From assembly GCA_027084145.1 (NCBI GenBank), contig JALWLM010000496.1:1-9515 (forward strand): 9,515 bases of DNA, written 5' to 3'. The stretch is from Crocinitomicaceae bacterium. GTDB taxonomy: Bacteria; Bacteroidota; Bacteroidia; Flavobacteriales_D; Crocinitomicaceae. A program made the translations under genes and the position numbers. Positions 1 to 7,857 of the stretch are shown piece after piece (the first letter of the stretch is position 1; every line of letters starts with the position of its first letter). The notes beneath the pieces are model-generated. The model was given only the letters and a program-made list of their open reading frames with translations, was not told the DNA's origin and searched no databases.

Positions 1-34
1 AATAAAAACTACTCCCATATCTTTTTTAATTTTT

Positions 35-42
35 TATTTTTG
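35..42 (+). promoter_or_regulatory. Candidate Bacteroidota -7 element upstream of nqrA
   Basis: The octamer TATTTTTG fits the Bacteroidota sigma-factor -7 consensus TAnnTTTG and lies 31 nt before the nqrA ATG, a plausible distance. I see no TTTG-like -33 element at the expected spacing (about positions 9-16), and the surrounding tract is very T-rich, so a chance match is quite possible. The real promoter could also lie outside the window, because only 73 nt of upstream sequence are visible. Confidence 0.3.
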
Positions 43-73
43 TCAATTGAATTTTTTAAATCGCTTTAACGGC

Positions 74-1435
74 ATGGCAAAAACAATAAAGATACGAAAA
101 GGCTTGGATATCCGGCTAATTGGAGAAGCTGATAAAATTAGGTCTTCATTTTTATCTCCTAAAACGGTTTCTATTCGCCCTACTGATTTTCACGGAATAA
201 CACCAAAAATGCTTATTAAAGAAGGGCAACCGGTAAAAATGGGAGAACCCGTTTTCTTTGACAAATATCAACCAAGTGTAAAGTTTGTTTCACCGGTTAA
301 TGGTGTTTTGAAATCAATTATTAGAGGCGAAAGACGAAAGATTTTAGAAATTGTCATTGATGTAAAAAATGTTGAAGCATCAGAAAACAACAAAAACATT
401 GATGTACAATCTCTTTCTGATGAAGAATTAAAAACAACTTTATTAGAAACCGGACTATGGCCTCTTATTAAACAAAGACCTATCGATGTCGTAGCTAACC
501 CTGAGATAACACCTAAAGCGATTTTTATATCGGCATTTGATAGTCACCCATTAGCCCCGGATTATGATTTCTTACTCCATGGAAAAAATGATGCTTTCCA
601 AAAAGGATTAGATGTTCTTTCCAGATTAACACAAGGAGATGTTCATTTGACATTAAATGGAAAATTCCCTTCAGACAAAACTTTCTCTCAAGCTAAAGGG
701 GTAAAAATTCATAAAATCATAGGAAAACATCCCGCTGGAAACGTTGGTACACAAATTCATCATATAGATCCTATTAACAAAGGTGAATTTGTATGGACTG
801 TAGCTGCTCCCGATGTAGCTGCTATCGGGGAATATTTCCTTACAGGAAAGTATCCTAATAAAAAAATAATAGCATTAACAGGATCAGAAGTCGAAAAACC
901 TCAATATTATGAAGTAGTTAGAGGAGGGAATATAGAAGAAATTATTAAAGATCAATTAAAACAAGAAAATGTCCGTATCATAAGCGGAAATGTACTTACC
1001 GGAGATAAAATAGAAAAAGATGGGCACTTAGGATTCTTCCATCATCAAATCACAGTTATTCCTGAGGGAAATCAATATAAATTTGCATTAACAGAAGGTT
1101 GGTTAGCTCTCGGGTTCGATAAGTTCTCTAATTCAAGATTGTTCCCTACATTCTTATTTAAAAACAAAAAATACAGAATTGATACAAACTTATATGGAGA
1201 AGAAAGAGCTTTTGTTGTAACAGGTGAATTAGAAAAAGTTTTTCCGTTTGATATCTACCCTATGCATTTAACAAAAGCTGCAATTACAGATGATATTGAC
1301 GGAATGGAAAATCTTGGTATTTATGAAGTCATCCCTGAAGATTTTGCCCTTTGTGAATTCGTTTGTACTTCTAAAATTAACATTCAAGATGAAATACGTA
1401 AAGGCTTAGACTTAATAGCTGAAGAATGTATGTAA
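74..1435 (+). CDS. nqrA: Na+-translocating NADH:quinone oxidoreductase subunit A (NqrA)
   Basis: NqrA is the cytoplasmic subunit without a prosthetic group in the Na+-NQR respiratory complex; it sits against NqrB. The 453-aa product matches the usual length (about 446-455). It opens with the typical NqrA start, basic residues followed by KGLDI and GEA. A barrel-sandwich-like N-terminal domain follows, then the conserved HPAGNVGT segment (residues 219-226) with HHIDP after it, and the conserved C-terminal block containing FPFDIYP and a late LCEFVC. No membrane segment is visible. I chose the ATG at 74. The same frame is open to the window edge and has a TTG at 47, but the nine residues this would add do not resemble NqrA, and family members begin at about this ATG. 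There is no Shine-Dalgarno sequence. It is the first gene of nqrABCDEF. Confidence 0.96.
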   Translation: MAKTIKIRKGLDIRLIGEADKIRSSFLSPKTVSIRPTDFHGITPKMLIKEGQPVKMGEPVFFDKYQPSVKFVSPVNGVLKSIIRGERRKILEIVIDVKNVEASENNKNIDVQSLSDEELKTTLLETGLWPLIKQRPIDVVANPEITPKAIFISAFDSHPLAPDYDFLLHGKNDAFQKGLDVLSRLTQGDVHLTLNGKFPSDKTFSQAKGVKIHKIIGKHPAGNVGTQIHHIDPINKGEFVWTVAAPDVAAIGEYFLTGKYPNKKIIALTGSEVEKPQYYEVVRGGNIEEIIKDQLKQENVRIISGNVLTGDKIEKDGHLGFFHHQITVIPEGNQYKFALTEGWLALGFDKFSNSRLFPTFLFKNKKYRIDTNLYGEERAFVVTGELEKVFPFDIYPMHLTKAAITDDIDGMENLGIYEVIPEDFALCEFVCTSKINIQDEIRKGLDLIAEECM

Positions 1436-1458
1436 AACAAATTAAAATCAATTAAGCT

Positions 1459-2658
1459 GTGAAATTTTTAGAAAAAATCGTAAAAAATATGGAACCCAAG
1501 TTCGCTAAAGGCGGTGAACTTGAAAAGTGGGCTCCGGTATATGAGTCTTTTATGACTTTAGCTTTTACTCCTCCACACACCACAAAAAAAGGAGCTCACA
1601 TTCGTGATGCTGTGGATTTAAAAAGAACAATGATAACGGTTGTAATTGCACTAATCCCTTGCCTATTATTCGGTATATATAATACAGGGCACTGGGCACT
1701 TGTGGCTGAGTCGGGAGACAGAACCTTAGATTTTTGGCAAAATGGAGGAGAAAAATTCATTCGAGGATTAGTTGTTGTCTTACCGATGATTGTTGTTTCT
1801 TATGTTGTAGGACTTACCGTAGAGTTTATTTTTGCTATTAAAAACGGACACGCTCTACATGAAGGTTTCTTAGTTACAGGTCTTTTAATTCCTTTAATTT
1901 TACCTGCTGATATTCCTTTATGGATGATTGCTGTAGCAACTGTATTTGGTGTTGTTATCGGAAAAGAAGTTTTCGGAGGAACGGGAATGAATATTATGAA
2001 TGTGGCTCTTTTAACAAGAGCATTTCTTTTCTTCGGATATCCTACTTATATGTCCGGAGATAAAGTATGGATGGCAGGTAAAGAAAATACCGTAGATGGG
2101 TTTACCGGTTCAACAGCTTTGGGAGATTTAGCATCTTTCATTACAGACAAACCTGTCTTTGAAAATCTCGCAATGTTCGAAGGGACCTATTCCCTCTGGG
2201 ATTCTTTTATGGGAAGCATCCCCGGTTCTATCGGAGAAACATCTGTCATAGCAATATTGATTGGTTCTGTCATTTTAGTCGTAACTGGTGTCGGTTCTTT
2301 AAGAATTATGGGGTCATTCTTGGTTGGAGGATATGTTATGGCAATTCTATTAAATCTTATAGGAGGAAATCCTTACCTTGAATTACCTCCTGAATTTCAT
2401 TTAGTATTAGGAGGATTTGCTTTTGGTGCTGTTTTTATGGCAACTGATCCGGTAACTGCAGCACAAACTGAAACAGGAAAATTGATTTACGGATTCTTTG
2501 GAGGACTTTTAGCAATAATGATTAGAGTGCTCAATCCGGCATATCCTGAAGGGGTGATGTTAGCAATATTATTTATGAACGTAATGGCTCCAATCATTGA
2601 CCATTATGTAATTCAAGCAAATATTAAACGAAGATTAAAACGACTTAAAACAGCATAA
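1459..2658 (+). CDS. nqrB: Na+-translocating NADH:quinone oxidoreductase subunit B (NqrB)
   Basis: NqrB is the large membrane subunit that carries covalent FMN, binds riboflavin, forms part of the quinone site and is central to Na+ transport. The 399-aa product shows about ten hydrophobic segments after a polar N-terminus that contains the HTTKKGAHIRDAVDLKR region. It has the family signature GKEVFGGTGMN, followed by NVALLTRAFLFFGYP (NPALAGRAFLFFAYP in Vibrio). The FMN-attachment threonine should be Thr219 in DGFTGSTAL; the corresponding Vibrio motif reads SGAT, so here Ser replaces the usual Ala. A conserved FGAVFMATDPVTA segment occurs near the C-terminus. The start is GTG; an ATG ten codons downstream (before EPKF) is the alternative, but the extra residues resemble other NqrB N-termini. 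It lies 23 nt after nqrA. Confidence 0.96.
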   Translation: MKFLEKIVKNMEPKFAKGGELEKWAPVYESFMTLAFTPPHTTKKGAHIRDAVDLKRTMITVVIALIPCLLFGIYNTGHWALVAESGDRTLDFWQNGGEKFIRGLVVVLPMIVVSYVVGLTVEFIFAIKNGHALHEGFLVTGLLIPLILPADIPLWMIAVATVFGVVIGKEVFGGTGMNIMNVALLTRAFLFFGYPTYMSGDKVWMAGKENTVDGFTGSTALGDLASFITDKPVFENLAMFEGTYSLWDSFMGSIPGSIGETSVIAILIGSVILVVTGVGSLRIMGSFLVGGYVMAILLNLIGGNPYLELPPEFHLVLGGFAFGAVFMATDPVTAAQTETGKLIYGFFGGLLAIMIRVLNPAYPEGVMLAILFMNVMAPIIDHYVIQANIKRRLKRLKTA

Positions 2659-2660
2659 TC

Positions 2661-3395
2661 ATGGCAATTAATAAAGAAGGAAACGTATATACAATCGGTT
2701 TTGCATTTGTACTGGTTGTTGTTGTTGGAACAATTTTATCCTTGCTATCTGTAGGGTTAAAACCTATACAATTAAAAAATCAAGAAATCAAAAAGAAAAT
2801 TGACATCCTTTCTGCAATATTATCTCCGGAAGAGATGAATAAAGTAACAAGAAAAAATGCAGAGGAAAAGTTTGAAAAATATATTGACTTGGAAAAATCT
2901 GTTGTCCTAGATTATAAAGGAAATATTAAAGAAGGAATTGATCCTTTTCAAGTTGATATTCGTGCTGAACATAGAGACAAAACATTGTCTATTGAAGATA
3001 AAAACTTCCCTCTTTTTGTTGGAGAAAAAGATGGAGAAACTGTATATGTTATTCCAATTGTAGGGAAAGGACTTTGGGGGCCTATTTGGGGGTATATCAG
3101 TGTAGGAGAAGATATGAAAACAATCATCGGTGCTTCTTTTGGTCACAAAGGAGAAACACCGGGGTTAGGTGCTGAAATCACACAACCGTTCTTTGTAAAA
3201 AGATGGTACGGAGAGAAAATCGTATTCCCTGATGGAAGCCCTGCAAAATTTGAAATTGTAAAAGATGGTTCAGGAAAAGAGCCTTACAAAGTAGATGGAA
3301 TAACGGGAGGAACAATTACTTCGGTAGGAGTTCAAGAGATGGTTAATAGAGGTATCAAACCGTATGTAGCTTACTTTAAAAAAATAAAAAAATAA
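2661..3395 (+). CDS. nqrC: Na+-translocating NADH:quinone oxidoreductase subunit C (NqrC)
   Basis: NqrC carries the second covalent FMN and relays electrons between the membrane iron-sulfur cluster and NqrB. The 244-aa protein has one N-terminal membrane helix (about residues 9-31) and a soluble FMN_bind domain facing the periplasm. Visible family blocks are GKGLWGPIWGYI, then HKGETPGLGAEI, and then the flavinylation site DGITGGTITS with acceptor Thr218. The ApbE target motif is usually written Dxx(S/T)GAT, so Gly stands where Ala is usual. A Lys-rich tail ends the protein. The ATG lies 2 nt after the nqrB stop, so the two are cotranscribed and possibly coupled in translation. An FMN transferase (ApbE) must act on it, but none is encoded in this window. 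Confidence 0.96.
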   Translation: MAINKEGNVYTIGFAFVLVVVVGTILSLLSVGLKPIQLKNQEIKKKIDILSAILSPEEMNKVTRKNAEEKFEKYIDLEKSVVLDYKGNIKEGIDPFQVDIRAEHRDKTLSIEDKNFPLFVGEKDGETVYVIPIVGKGLWGPIWGYISVGEDMKTIIGASFGHKGETPGLGAEITQPFFVKRWYGEKIVFPDGSPAKFEIVKDGSGKEPYKVDGITGGTITSVGVQEMVNRGIKPYVAYFKKIKK

Positions 3396-3398
3396 GTC

Positions 3399-4073
3399 AT
3401 GAGCGAGGATAAAAAAACAAAAAGCGAACCTTTGTTTTCTAAGAAAAACAGGAAACTAATAACAGATCCATTAACAGATAACAACCCTGTAACGGTACAG
3501 GTATTAGGTATTTGCTCTGCACTGGCAATTACTGTTCAAGTAGAGCAAGCATTAGTAATGGGTGCAGCTGTTATCTTTGTACTGGTTCTAGGAAATCTTA
3601 TTATTTCTTTATTAAGAAATTTAATACCTTCTAGAATACGTATCATTGTTCAATTAGTTGTAGTTGCCTCTTTGGTAATTATTGTAAATGAAATCTTAAA
3701 GGCCTTTATGCCTGATGTTTCTGAAAAACTTTCAGTATTCGTTGGCTTGATTATTACCAACTGTATTATCATGGGGCGATTTGAAGCTTTTGCTATGGGA
3801 AACAAACCTTGGCCTTCTGTTTTAGATGGTTTAGGAAATGGATTAGGATATACGATACTTTTAATTTTAGTCGCTATTGCCAGAGAATTATTTGGTTCTG
3901 GTTCTATATTAGGAGCTCAAGTATTTGGTGACTCTTTAAATGAGACGGGATTATATGCTTTAGGATATGAAAACAATAATTTAATGATACTCCCTCCAAT
4001 GGCATTGATTATTGTTGGAATCATAATTTGGATACAACGTCTGAAAAACAAAGCATTAATTGAAGATCATTAA
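3399..4073 (+). CDS. nqrD: Na+-translocating NADH:quinone oxidoreductase subunit D (NqrD)
   Basis: NqrD is one of two homologous six-helix membrane subunits (NqrDE/RnfAE family) arranged with inverted topology. Together they hold a membrane-embedded 2Fe-2S cluster that carries electrons across the membrane. The 224-aa product has a polar, Lys-rich N-terminus of about 30 residues followed by about six hydrophobic segments. The cluster cysteines are Cys39 in LGICSALA and Cys122 in ITNCIIMGR, equivalent to Vibrio Cys29 and Cys112. The DGLGNGLGY segment and the IARELFGSG block are also typical. It begins 3 nt after the nqrC stop and is followed by a 31-nt gap before nqrE. The polar N-terminal extension makes it somewhat longer than the roughly 210-aa Vibrio protein. 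Confidence 0.96.
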   Translation: MSEDKKTKSEPLFSKKNRKLITDPLTDNNPVTVQVLGICSALAITVQVEQALVMGAAVIFVLVLGNLIISLLRNLIPSRIRIIVQLVVVASLVIIVNEILKAFMPDVSEKLSVFVGLIITNCIIMGRFEAFAMGNKPWPSVLDGLGNGLGYTILLILVAIARELFGSGSILGAQVFGDSLNETGLYALGYENNNLMILPPMALIIVGIIIWIQRLKNKALIEDH

Positions 4074-4104
4074 TAAAACCCGTAAACTAAAAAGATATTA
4101 AATT

Positions 4105-4794
4105 ATGGAAAGTACTTTAGATATATTTATAAAGGCGATTTTCTCCGAAAACATGATTTTCGCCTACTTCTTAGGAATGTGTTCCTATTTAGCGGTATCA
4201 AAAACAGTTAAAACTGCTGTTGGATTAGGTGCAGCCGTTATATTCGTTTTAGTTGTCACAGTACCTGTCAACTATTTATTAGAAAATTATTTATTAAAAG
4301 AAGGTGCTTTAGTTTGGTTAGATCCTAGTTTAGCTGAAATTGACTTAAGCTTTTTATCTTTTATAATGTTCATTGCTGTAGTAGCATCCATCGTTCAATT
4401 AGTTGAAATGTTGGTTGAAAAATTTGCTCCTGCTTTATACGGAGCATTAGGAATTTTTCTTCCACTAATCGCTGTAAACTGTTCAATCTTAGGTGGAGCA
4501 TTGTTTATGCAAGAAAGACAGTACTCAACTATTTTGGATGCAACTGCTTTTGCTTTTGGCTCAGGAATAGGTTGGTTTATCGCTATTGTTGCTATTGCGG
4601 CAATTCGTGAAAAAATACGTTATTCAAAAGTGCCTGCTCCACTTAGAGGTTTAGGTATCACATTTATCATTACAGGGCTTATGGGCATTGCTTTTATGAG
4701 TTTCATGGGAATCAAATATGGAAAAGATCAAGCCAAAGAAGAAAAGACCTCTTTAGAAATAACAGTAAAAAACACACAAATAAAAAAATCATAA
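4105..4794 (+). CDS. nqrE: Na+-translocating NADH:quinone oxidoreductase subunit E (NqrE)
   Basis: NqrE is the partner of NqrD and supplies the other half of the membrane 2Fe-2S site. The 229-aa product has about six membrane helices. Cys26 in FLGMCSYLAVS is at the same number as in Vibrio NqrE, and Cys126 in AVNCSILGGALFM matches Vibrio Cys120. The typical EKFAPALYGALGIFLPLI and FGSGIGWF segments are present. A polar insertion around residues 57-82, between early helices, is seen in other NqrE proteins. The family core ends near SFMGI, after which this protein carries a charged 26-residue tail (204-229) that Vibrio NqrE lacks. The 31-nt gap before the start is the longest in the operon, with no promoter or hairpin visible in it. 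Confidence 0.96.
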   Translation: MESTLDIFIKAIFSENMIFAYFLGMCSYLAVSKTVKTAVGLGAAVIFVLVVTVPVNYLLENYLLKEGALVWLDPSLAEIDLSFLSFIMFIAVVASIVQLVEMLVEKFAPALYGALGIFLPLIAVNCSILGGALFMQERQYSTILDATAFAFGSGIGWFIAIVAIAAIREKIRYSKVPAPLRGLGITFIITGLMGIAFMSFMGIKYGKDQAKEEKTSLEITVKNTQIKKS

Positions 4795-4795
4795 C

Positions 4796-6097
4796 ATGGG
4801 ATTAACAATAGTCGTAGCAGTTGCTGCTTTTTTGGTTATCGTATTGCTATTGGTAGCAATGTTGTTGTATGTGAAGGCAAAGCTATCTCCTTCCGGAAAA
4901 ATTATTATCGACATCAATGATGGAGAGAGAATATTAGAAGTAGAAGGGGGAGGAACACTATTAAGTACATTAAGTAGTCATGGAATATTCTTGCCTTCTG
5001 CTTGTGGTGGTGGAGGAACATGTCTCCAATGTACTTGTGAAGTATTAGAAGGTGGTGGTTCTATTCTTCCTACGGAAGAACCTCACTTTTCCAGAAAAGA
5101 AATTGCAGCCGGGAAAAGACTTGGATGCCAAGTAAAGGTAAAAGAAAATATGAAAATTCATATTGAAGAAGAAATTCTTGGTATCAAAGAATGGGAAGCA
5201 ACTGTCGTTTCAAACTACAATGTTGCAACCTTTATTAAGGAGTTCATCGTTGAAATTCCTGAAGACATGCACTATAAAGCCGGGGGATATATACAAATTA
5301 GAATCCCTCCTTGTGAAATTAAATATACAGACATGGACATCACTGCTCACCCCACTGATCATCCGGGAGAGCCTGATAAATTTAAACCATACTGGGATAA
5401 GTTTAATCTTTGGCCTTTAGTTATGAAAAATGATGAAGAAGTTATCAGGGCTTACTCCATGGCTTCTTATCCTGCTGAAGGACGTAGAATTATGCTAAAT
5501 GTTCGTATCGCAACTCCACCTTGGGACAGAGAAAAAAACACATGGATGAATGTTAATCCGGGGGTTGCTTCTTCTTATATTTTTAATCTGAAAGAAGGTG
5601 ATAAGTGTATGATTTCCGGTCCTTACGGAGAATTCTTCATCAATGAGGACTCTGATGCAGAAATGCTTTATATTGGAGGTGGTGCAGGAATGGCTCCTAT
5701 GCGATCTCATATTTTCCACTTATTCCACACTCTAAAAACAGATAGAAAAGTAACTTACTGGTATGGAGGTCGTTCAAGAGCTGAATTGTTCTATATTCAC
5801 TATTTTAGAGACCTAGAAAAGCAATTCCCTAACTTCAAGTTTTATCTGGTATTATCAGAACCTTTACCTGAAGACAACTGGGTTGAAAAGAAAAGTATTG
5901 ATGATGAAGAAGGAGACGGATTTGTTGGTTTTGTTCATAATGCTGTCATTGAACACTATTTAAAACATCATGATGCCCCTGAAGATATCGAGTTTTATTT
6001 CTGCGGACCACCACTTATGAACCAAGCTGTTGTAAAAATGTGCGAAGATTGGGGTGTTCCGAAAGAAAACGTCCGATTTGATGACTTTGGAGGATAA
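4796..6097 (+). CDS. nqrF: Na+-translocating NADH:quinone oxidoreductase subunit F (NqrF), NADH dehydrogenase subunit
   Basis: NqrF is the electron-entry subunit. It oxidises NADH at FAD and passes electrons to a 2Fe-2S ferredoxin domain. The 433-aa protein has one N-terminal membrane helix (about residues 3-26). The plant-type ferredoxin domain follows, with cluster ligands Cys70, Cys76, Cys79 and Cys111 (C-x5-C-x2-C...C). The ferredoxin-NADP reductase-like part has RAYSMAS (218-224) for [15 protein letters not shown] (294-305) and [13 protein letters not shown] for the nucleotide region, CGPP (403-406), and the usual DDFGG end. An extra Cys81 follows the third ligand, where Vibrio has a non-Cys residue. 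The start is 1 nt after the nqrE stop. It is the last gene of the operon, followed 27 nt later by a strong terminator. Confidence 0.97.
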   Translation: MGLTIVVAVAAFLVIVLLLVAMLLYVKAKLSPSGKIIIDINDGERILEVEGGGTLLSTLSSHGIFLPSACGGGGTCLQCTCEVLEGGGSILPTEEPHFSRKEIAAGKRLGCQVKVKENMKIHIEEEILGIKEWEATVVSNYNVATFIKEFIVEIPEDMHYKAGGYIQIRIPPCEIKYTDMDITAHPTDHPGEPDKFKPYWDKFNLWPLVMKNDEEVIRAYSMASYPAEGRRIMLNVRIATPPWDREKNTWMNVNPGVASSYIFNLKEGDKCMISGPYGEFFINEDSDAEMLYIGGGAGMAPMRSHIFHLFHTLKTDRKVTYWYGGRSRAELFYIHYFRDLEKQFPNFKFYLVLSEPLPEDNWVEKKSIDDEEGDGFVGFVHNAVIEHYLKHHDAPEDIEFYFCGPPLMNQAVVKMCEDWGVPKENVRFDDFGG

Positions 6098-6124
6098 AGC
6101 CAAATAGAAATCAATTTTTATTTG

Positions 6125-6149
6125 AAAGACGCCTTTAGGCGTCTTTTTT
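6125..6149 (+). terminator. Rho-independent terminator of the nqr operon
   Basis: A perfect 9-bp stem, AAAGACGCC paired with GGCGTCTTT, encloses a TTTA loop and runs into a further TTT (six consecutive T in all). It starts 27 nt after the nqrF stop, exactly where the operon should end. The A-tract on the left arm gives it some potential in the other direction too. Confidence 0.92.
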
Positions 6150-6398
6150 ATTATATATCAACCATTAATGAGTTGAAAAAATATAAGCGATAATCCCACT
6201 GAAAGAAGGCTATTTATATTCTTAAATATTTAATCTGTCTAACACAATCCTTTAAATGAGTCATTAAACATTCACACTCTTTCCGTTTTTTTATATTAAA
6301 GAAACAAAATTCGATAGTCTTTTAATGATTCTATTTTATATAACAATTATAATCACATTTGAACAGAAACCTATCAACAAAACGTAAAATGATATCAT

Positions 6399-6434
6399 AA
6401 AAAAGCTGTCTCAGTTACCTTTGAGACAGCTTTT
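6399..6434 (-). terminator. Rho-independent terminator of the minus-strand operon
   Basis: A perfect 13-bp inverted repeat, AAAAGCTGTCTCA with TGAGACAGCTTTT, has an 8-nt loop. Read on the minus strand, the hairpin begins 18 nt after the TMBIM stop codon and ends in a run of six T, as an intrinsic terminator should. On the plus strand it also ends in TTTT, so it may act in both directions as a backstop for nqr transcription. Confidence 0.9.
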
Positions 6435-6452
6435 ATTGTTGATTCGGTTATT

Positions 6453-7181
6453 TTAATCTCTGCTTCCTAATAATCTTAATAAGGATAAAAACAAGTTGAC
6501 AAATAAAATATATAATTGAAGTCCACCGATTAATGACAATTTATTTCTATCCATTGAAGTTAGAGATAAATCCCTTGAGATATGCTTTAAATTTTGCATA
6601 TAATAAGCTGTTAATCCCGTGAAAACAAATACTCCTATCACAGAGATAATAAAGTCTAACATCGAACTTTTTACAAAAATGTTAACGATTCCCGCTATAA
6701 AAATTCCTATAAAAATCATATACAACAAACTTCCCATCTTAGAAAGGTCTGTTTTCGTTGTATATCCTAAAAATGCCATTCCTCCGAAAGCTCCGGCAGT
6801 TACAAAGAAAGTCATTGCCACTTGTGCTCCCGAATAAACAAGTAAAATTGAACTCAAACTTAAGCCCATCAAAGCGGAATAAAGTAAAAACAGGAATAAA
6901 AGCATCCCGTAAGAAAGACGTTGATACCCCATTTGTATCCATAAAGCCAATCCTACCGGTGCAAAAGCAATTACATAAAACAAGGTTGAAACTCCTCCTG
7001 TAGGTGTAATGAAATACTTAAGGAAGAATTCCGGAGTTCCCGTAAACAATGCAACAGCACCTGAAATTAAAAGTGCCGTAAACATGTAAGCATATACATT
7101 TTTAAAAAATTCTCTTGAAACAACATCCAAATGAGCATCACTTCTCATTTGATCGGTATTAAAACTATTTATCTCATTCAT
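6453..7181 (-). CDS. TMBIM / Bax inhibitor-1 (YbhL/YccA) family membrane protein
   Basis: A 242-aa polytopic inner-membrane protein with about seven hydrophobic segments after a polar N-terminus of about 24 residues. Family blocks include FFKNVYAYMFTALLIS (25-40), GGMAFLGYTTKTDLSKMG (133-150), FTGLTAYYMQNLK (187-199) and the final NLFLSLLRLLG. Characterised relatives (Bacillus YetJ, human TMBIM proteins) are Ca2+-leak channels gated by a conserved Asp pair. E. coli YbhL, as I recall it, reads AYDTQ and LYLDFINLF at these places. Here they are AYYMQ (Tyr194) and LYILFVNLF (Leu226), so both Asp are absent and Ca2+ channel function should not be assumed. The physiological role in bacteria is largely unknown. 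It lies 78 nt downstream of folE and is followed by a terminator. Confidence 0.9.
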   Translation of the reverse strand: MNEINSFNTDQMRSDAHLDVVSREFFKNVYAYMFTALLISGAVALFTGTPEFFLKYFITPTGGVSTLFYVIAFAPVGLALWIQMGYQRLSYGMLLFLFLLYSALMGLSLSSILLVYSGAQVAMTFFVTAGAFGGMAFLGYTTKTDLSKMGSLLYMIFIGIFIAGIVNIFVKSSMLDFIISVIGVFVFTGLTAYYMQNLKHISRDLSLTSMDRNKLSLIGGLQLYILFVNLFLSLLRLLGSRD

Positions 7182-7259
7182 ATCCTATATATTTTAAAAT
7201 TTTTCTTATTCTATCATCAAAAATTACGCCTTAAATCTTTTTATGAAAAAATGTCCGAT

Positions 7260-7853
7260 TTAGTGCAATTTTGCCTGTATTAAGTTAATAAATTCTTTTC
7301 TTGTTGCATCATTTGTCAAAAATAACCCTGTAAAAGCACTTGAGGTTGTTACCGAATTTTGTTTCTGAACTCCCCTCATTTGCATACACATATGTGATGC
7401 TTCAATGACGACCGCTACTCCTTGAGGGTTTAATGTTTCCTGAAGACAATCTCTGATTTCAATTGTAAGCCGCTCTTGAACTTGTAATCTTCGAGCAAAC
7501 ACATCAACCAATCTTGGTATTTTACTTAATCCCACAATTTTTCCGTTTGGAATATAAGCAACATGTGCTTTACCAAAGAAAGGTAACATGTGATGCTCAC
7601 AAAGTGAATAAAGCTCAATATCTTTTACGATTACCATTTCGGAGTATTCTTCGTGAAAAATCGCTTGCTCCAAAATGGCTTTGGGGTCTAACTGATAACC
7701 CTGGGTCAGAAACTGCATTGCTTTTGCTACCCGCTCAGGAGTTTTAATAAGTCCCTCTCTATTAGAATCTTCTCCTATTTGTTCAATGACTTCTTTATAT
7801 TTTTTTGATAAAACCTCCGTTATTTTATCATCGTATTCAAATTGCTTACTCAT
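7260..7853 (-). CDS. folE: GTP cyclohydrolase I (FolE)
   Basis: FolE converts GTP to 7,8-dihydroneopterin triphosphate and formate. This is the first committed step to folate and also supplies queuosine and biopterin-type pathways. The 197-aa length is normal for the single-domain type IA enzyme. The zinc ligands are visible as Cys85 and His88 in [19 protein letters not shown] and Cys156 in [10 protein letters not shown]. The substrate-site segments [23 protein letters not shown] and the QNSVTTSS strand are intact, as is the [14 protein letters not shown] region near the N-terminus. It starts 17 nt after the PTPS-family gene, whose enzyme uses FolE's product, so the two form a pathway pair. 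An AGAGG 4 nt before the ATG is SD-like, unlike most starts here. Confidence 0.97.
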   Translation of the reverse strand: MSKQFEYDDKITEVLSKKYKEVIEQIGEDSNREGLIKTPERVAKAMQFLTQGYQLDPKAILEQAIFHEEYSEMVIVKDIELYSLCEHHMLPFFGKAHVAYIPNGKIVGLSKIPRLVDVFARRLQVQERLTIEIRDCLQETLNPQGVAVVIEASHMCMQMRGVQKQNSVTTSSAFTGLFLTNDATRKEFINLIQAKLH

Positions 7854-7857
7854 GTTT

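Larger units (their letters stand above)
6098..6452. other. Convergent intergenic region between nqrF and the TMBIM gene
   Basis: This 355-bp stretch separates two operons that point at each other, so it needs no promoter for either. It contains the nqr terminator (6125-6149) and the opposing terminator (6399-6434). The roughly 250 nt between them are strongly AT-rich. The only open frames there are about 20 codons or shorter, without homology I recognise or a start signal. I see no tRNA, repeat family or inverted-repeat pair indicating a mobile element. Confidence 0.8.

Noticed and set aside
47..73. Upstream TTG start adding nine residues to NqrA, in a frame open to the window edge.
   Set aside because: The added residues do not resemble NqrA N-termini, and the ATG at 74 begins the conserved KGLDI region at the usual distance.
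2907..3146. A 79-codon minus-strand open frame inside nqrC, and similar antisense frames in nqrF, the TMBIM gene, folE and lysS.
   Set aside because: They lie fully inside strongly supported genes, show no family resemblance, and have composition expected of antisense shadows.
6222..6233. Perfect 12-bp palindrome TTAAATATTTAA in the intergenic region.
   Set aside because: It is all A/T in a strongly AT-rich stretch with no promoter or gene start nearby to regulate, so it is probably fortuitous.
6325..6387. A 20-codon open frame starting with ATG in the convergent intergenic region.
   Set aside because: It is very short and AT-rich, with no start signal, no recognisable sequence and no promoter; it lies between two terminators.
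7218..7226. TAATTTTTG on the minus strand as a possible -7 element for the TMBIM gene.
   Set aside because: The spacing inside the motif is one base too long for TAnnTTTG, no -33 element is visible, and the region is AT-rich, so it is not distinguishable from chance.
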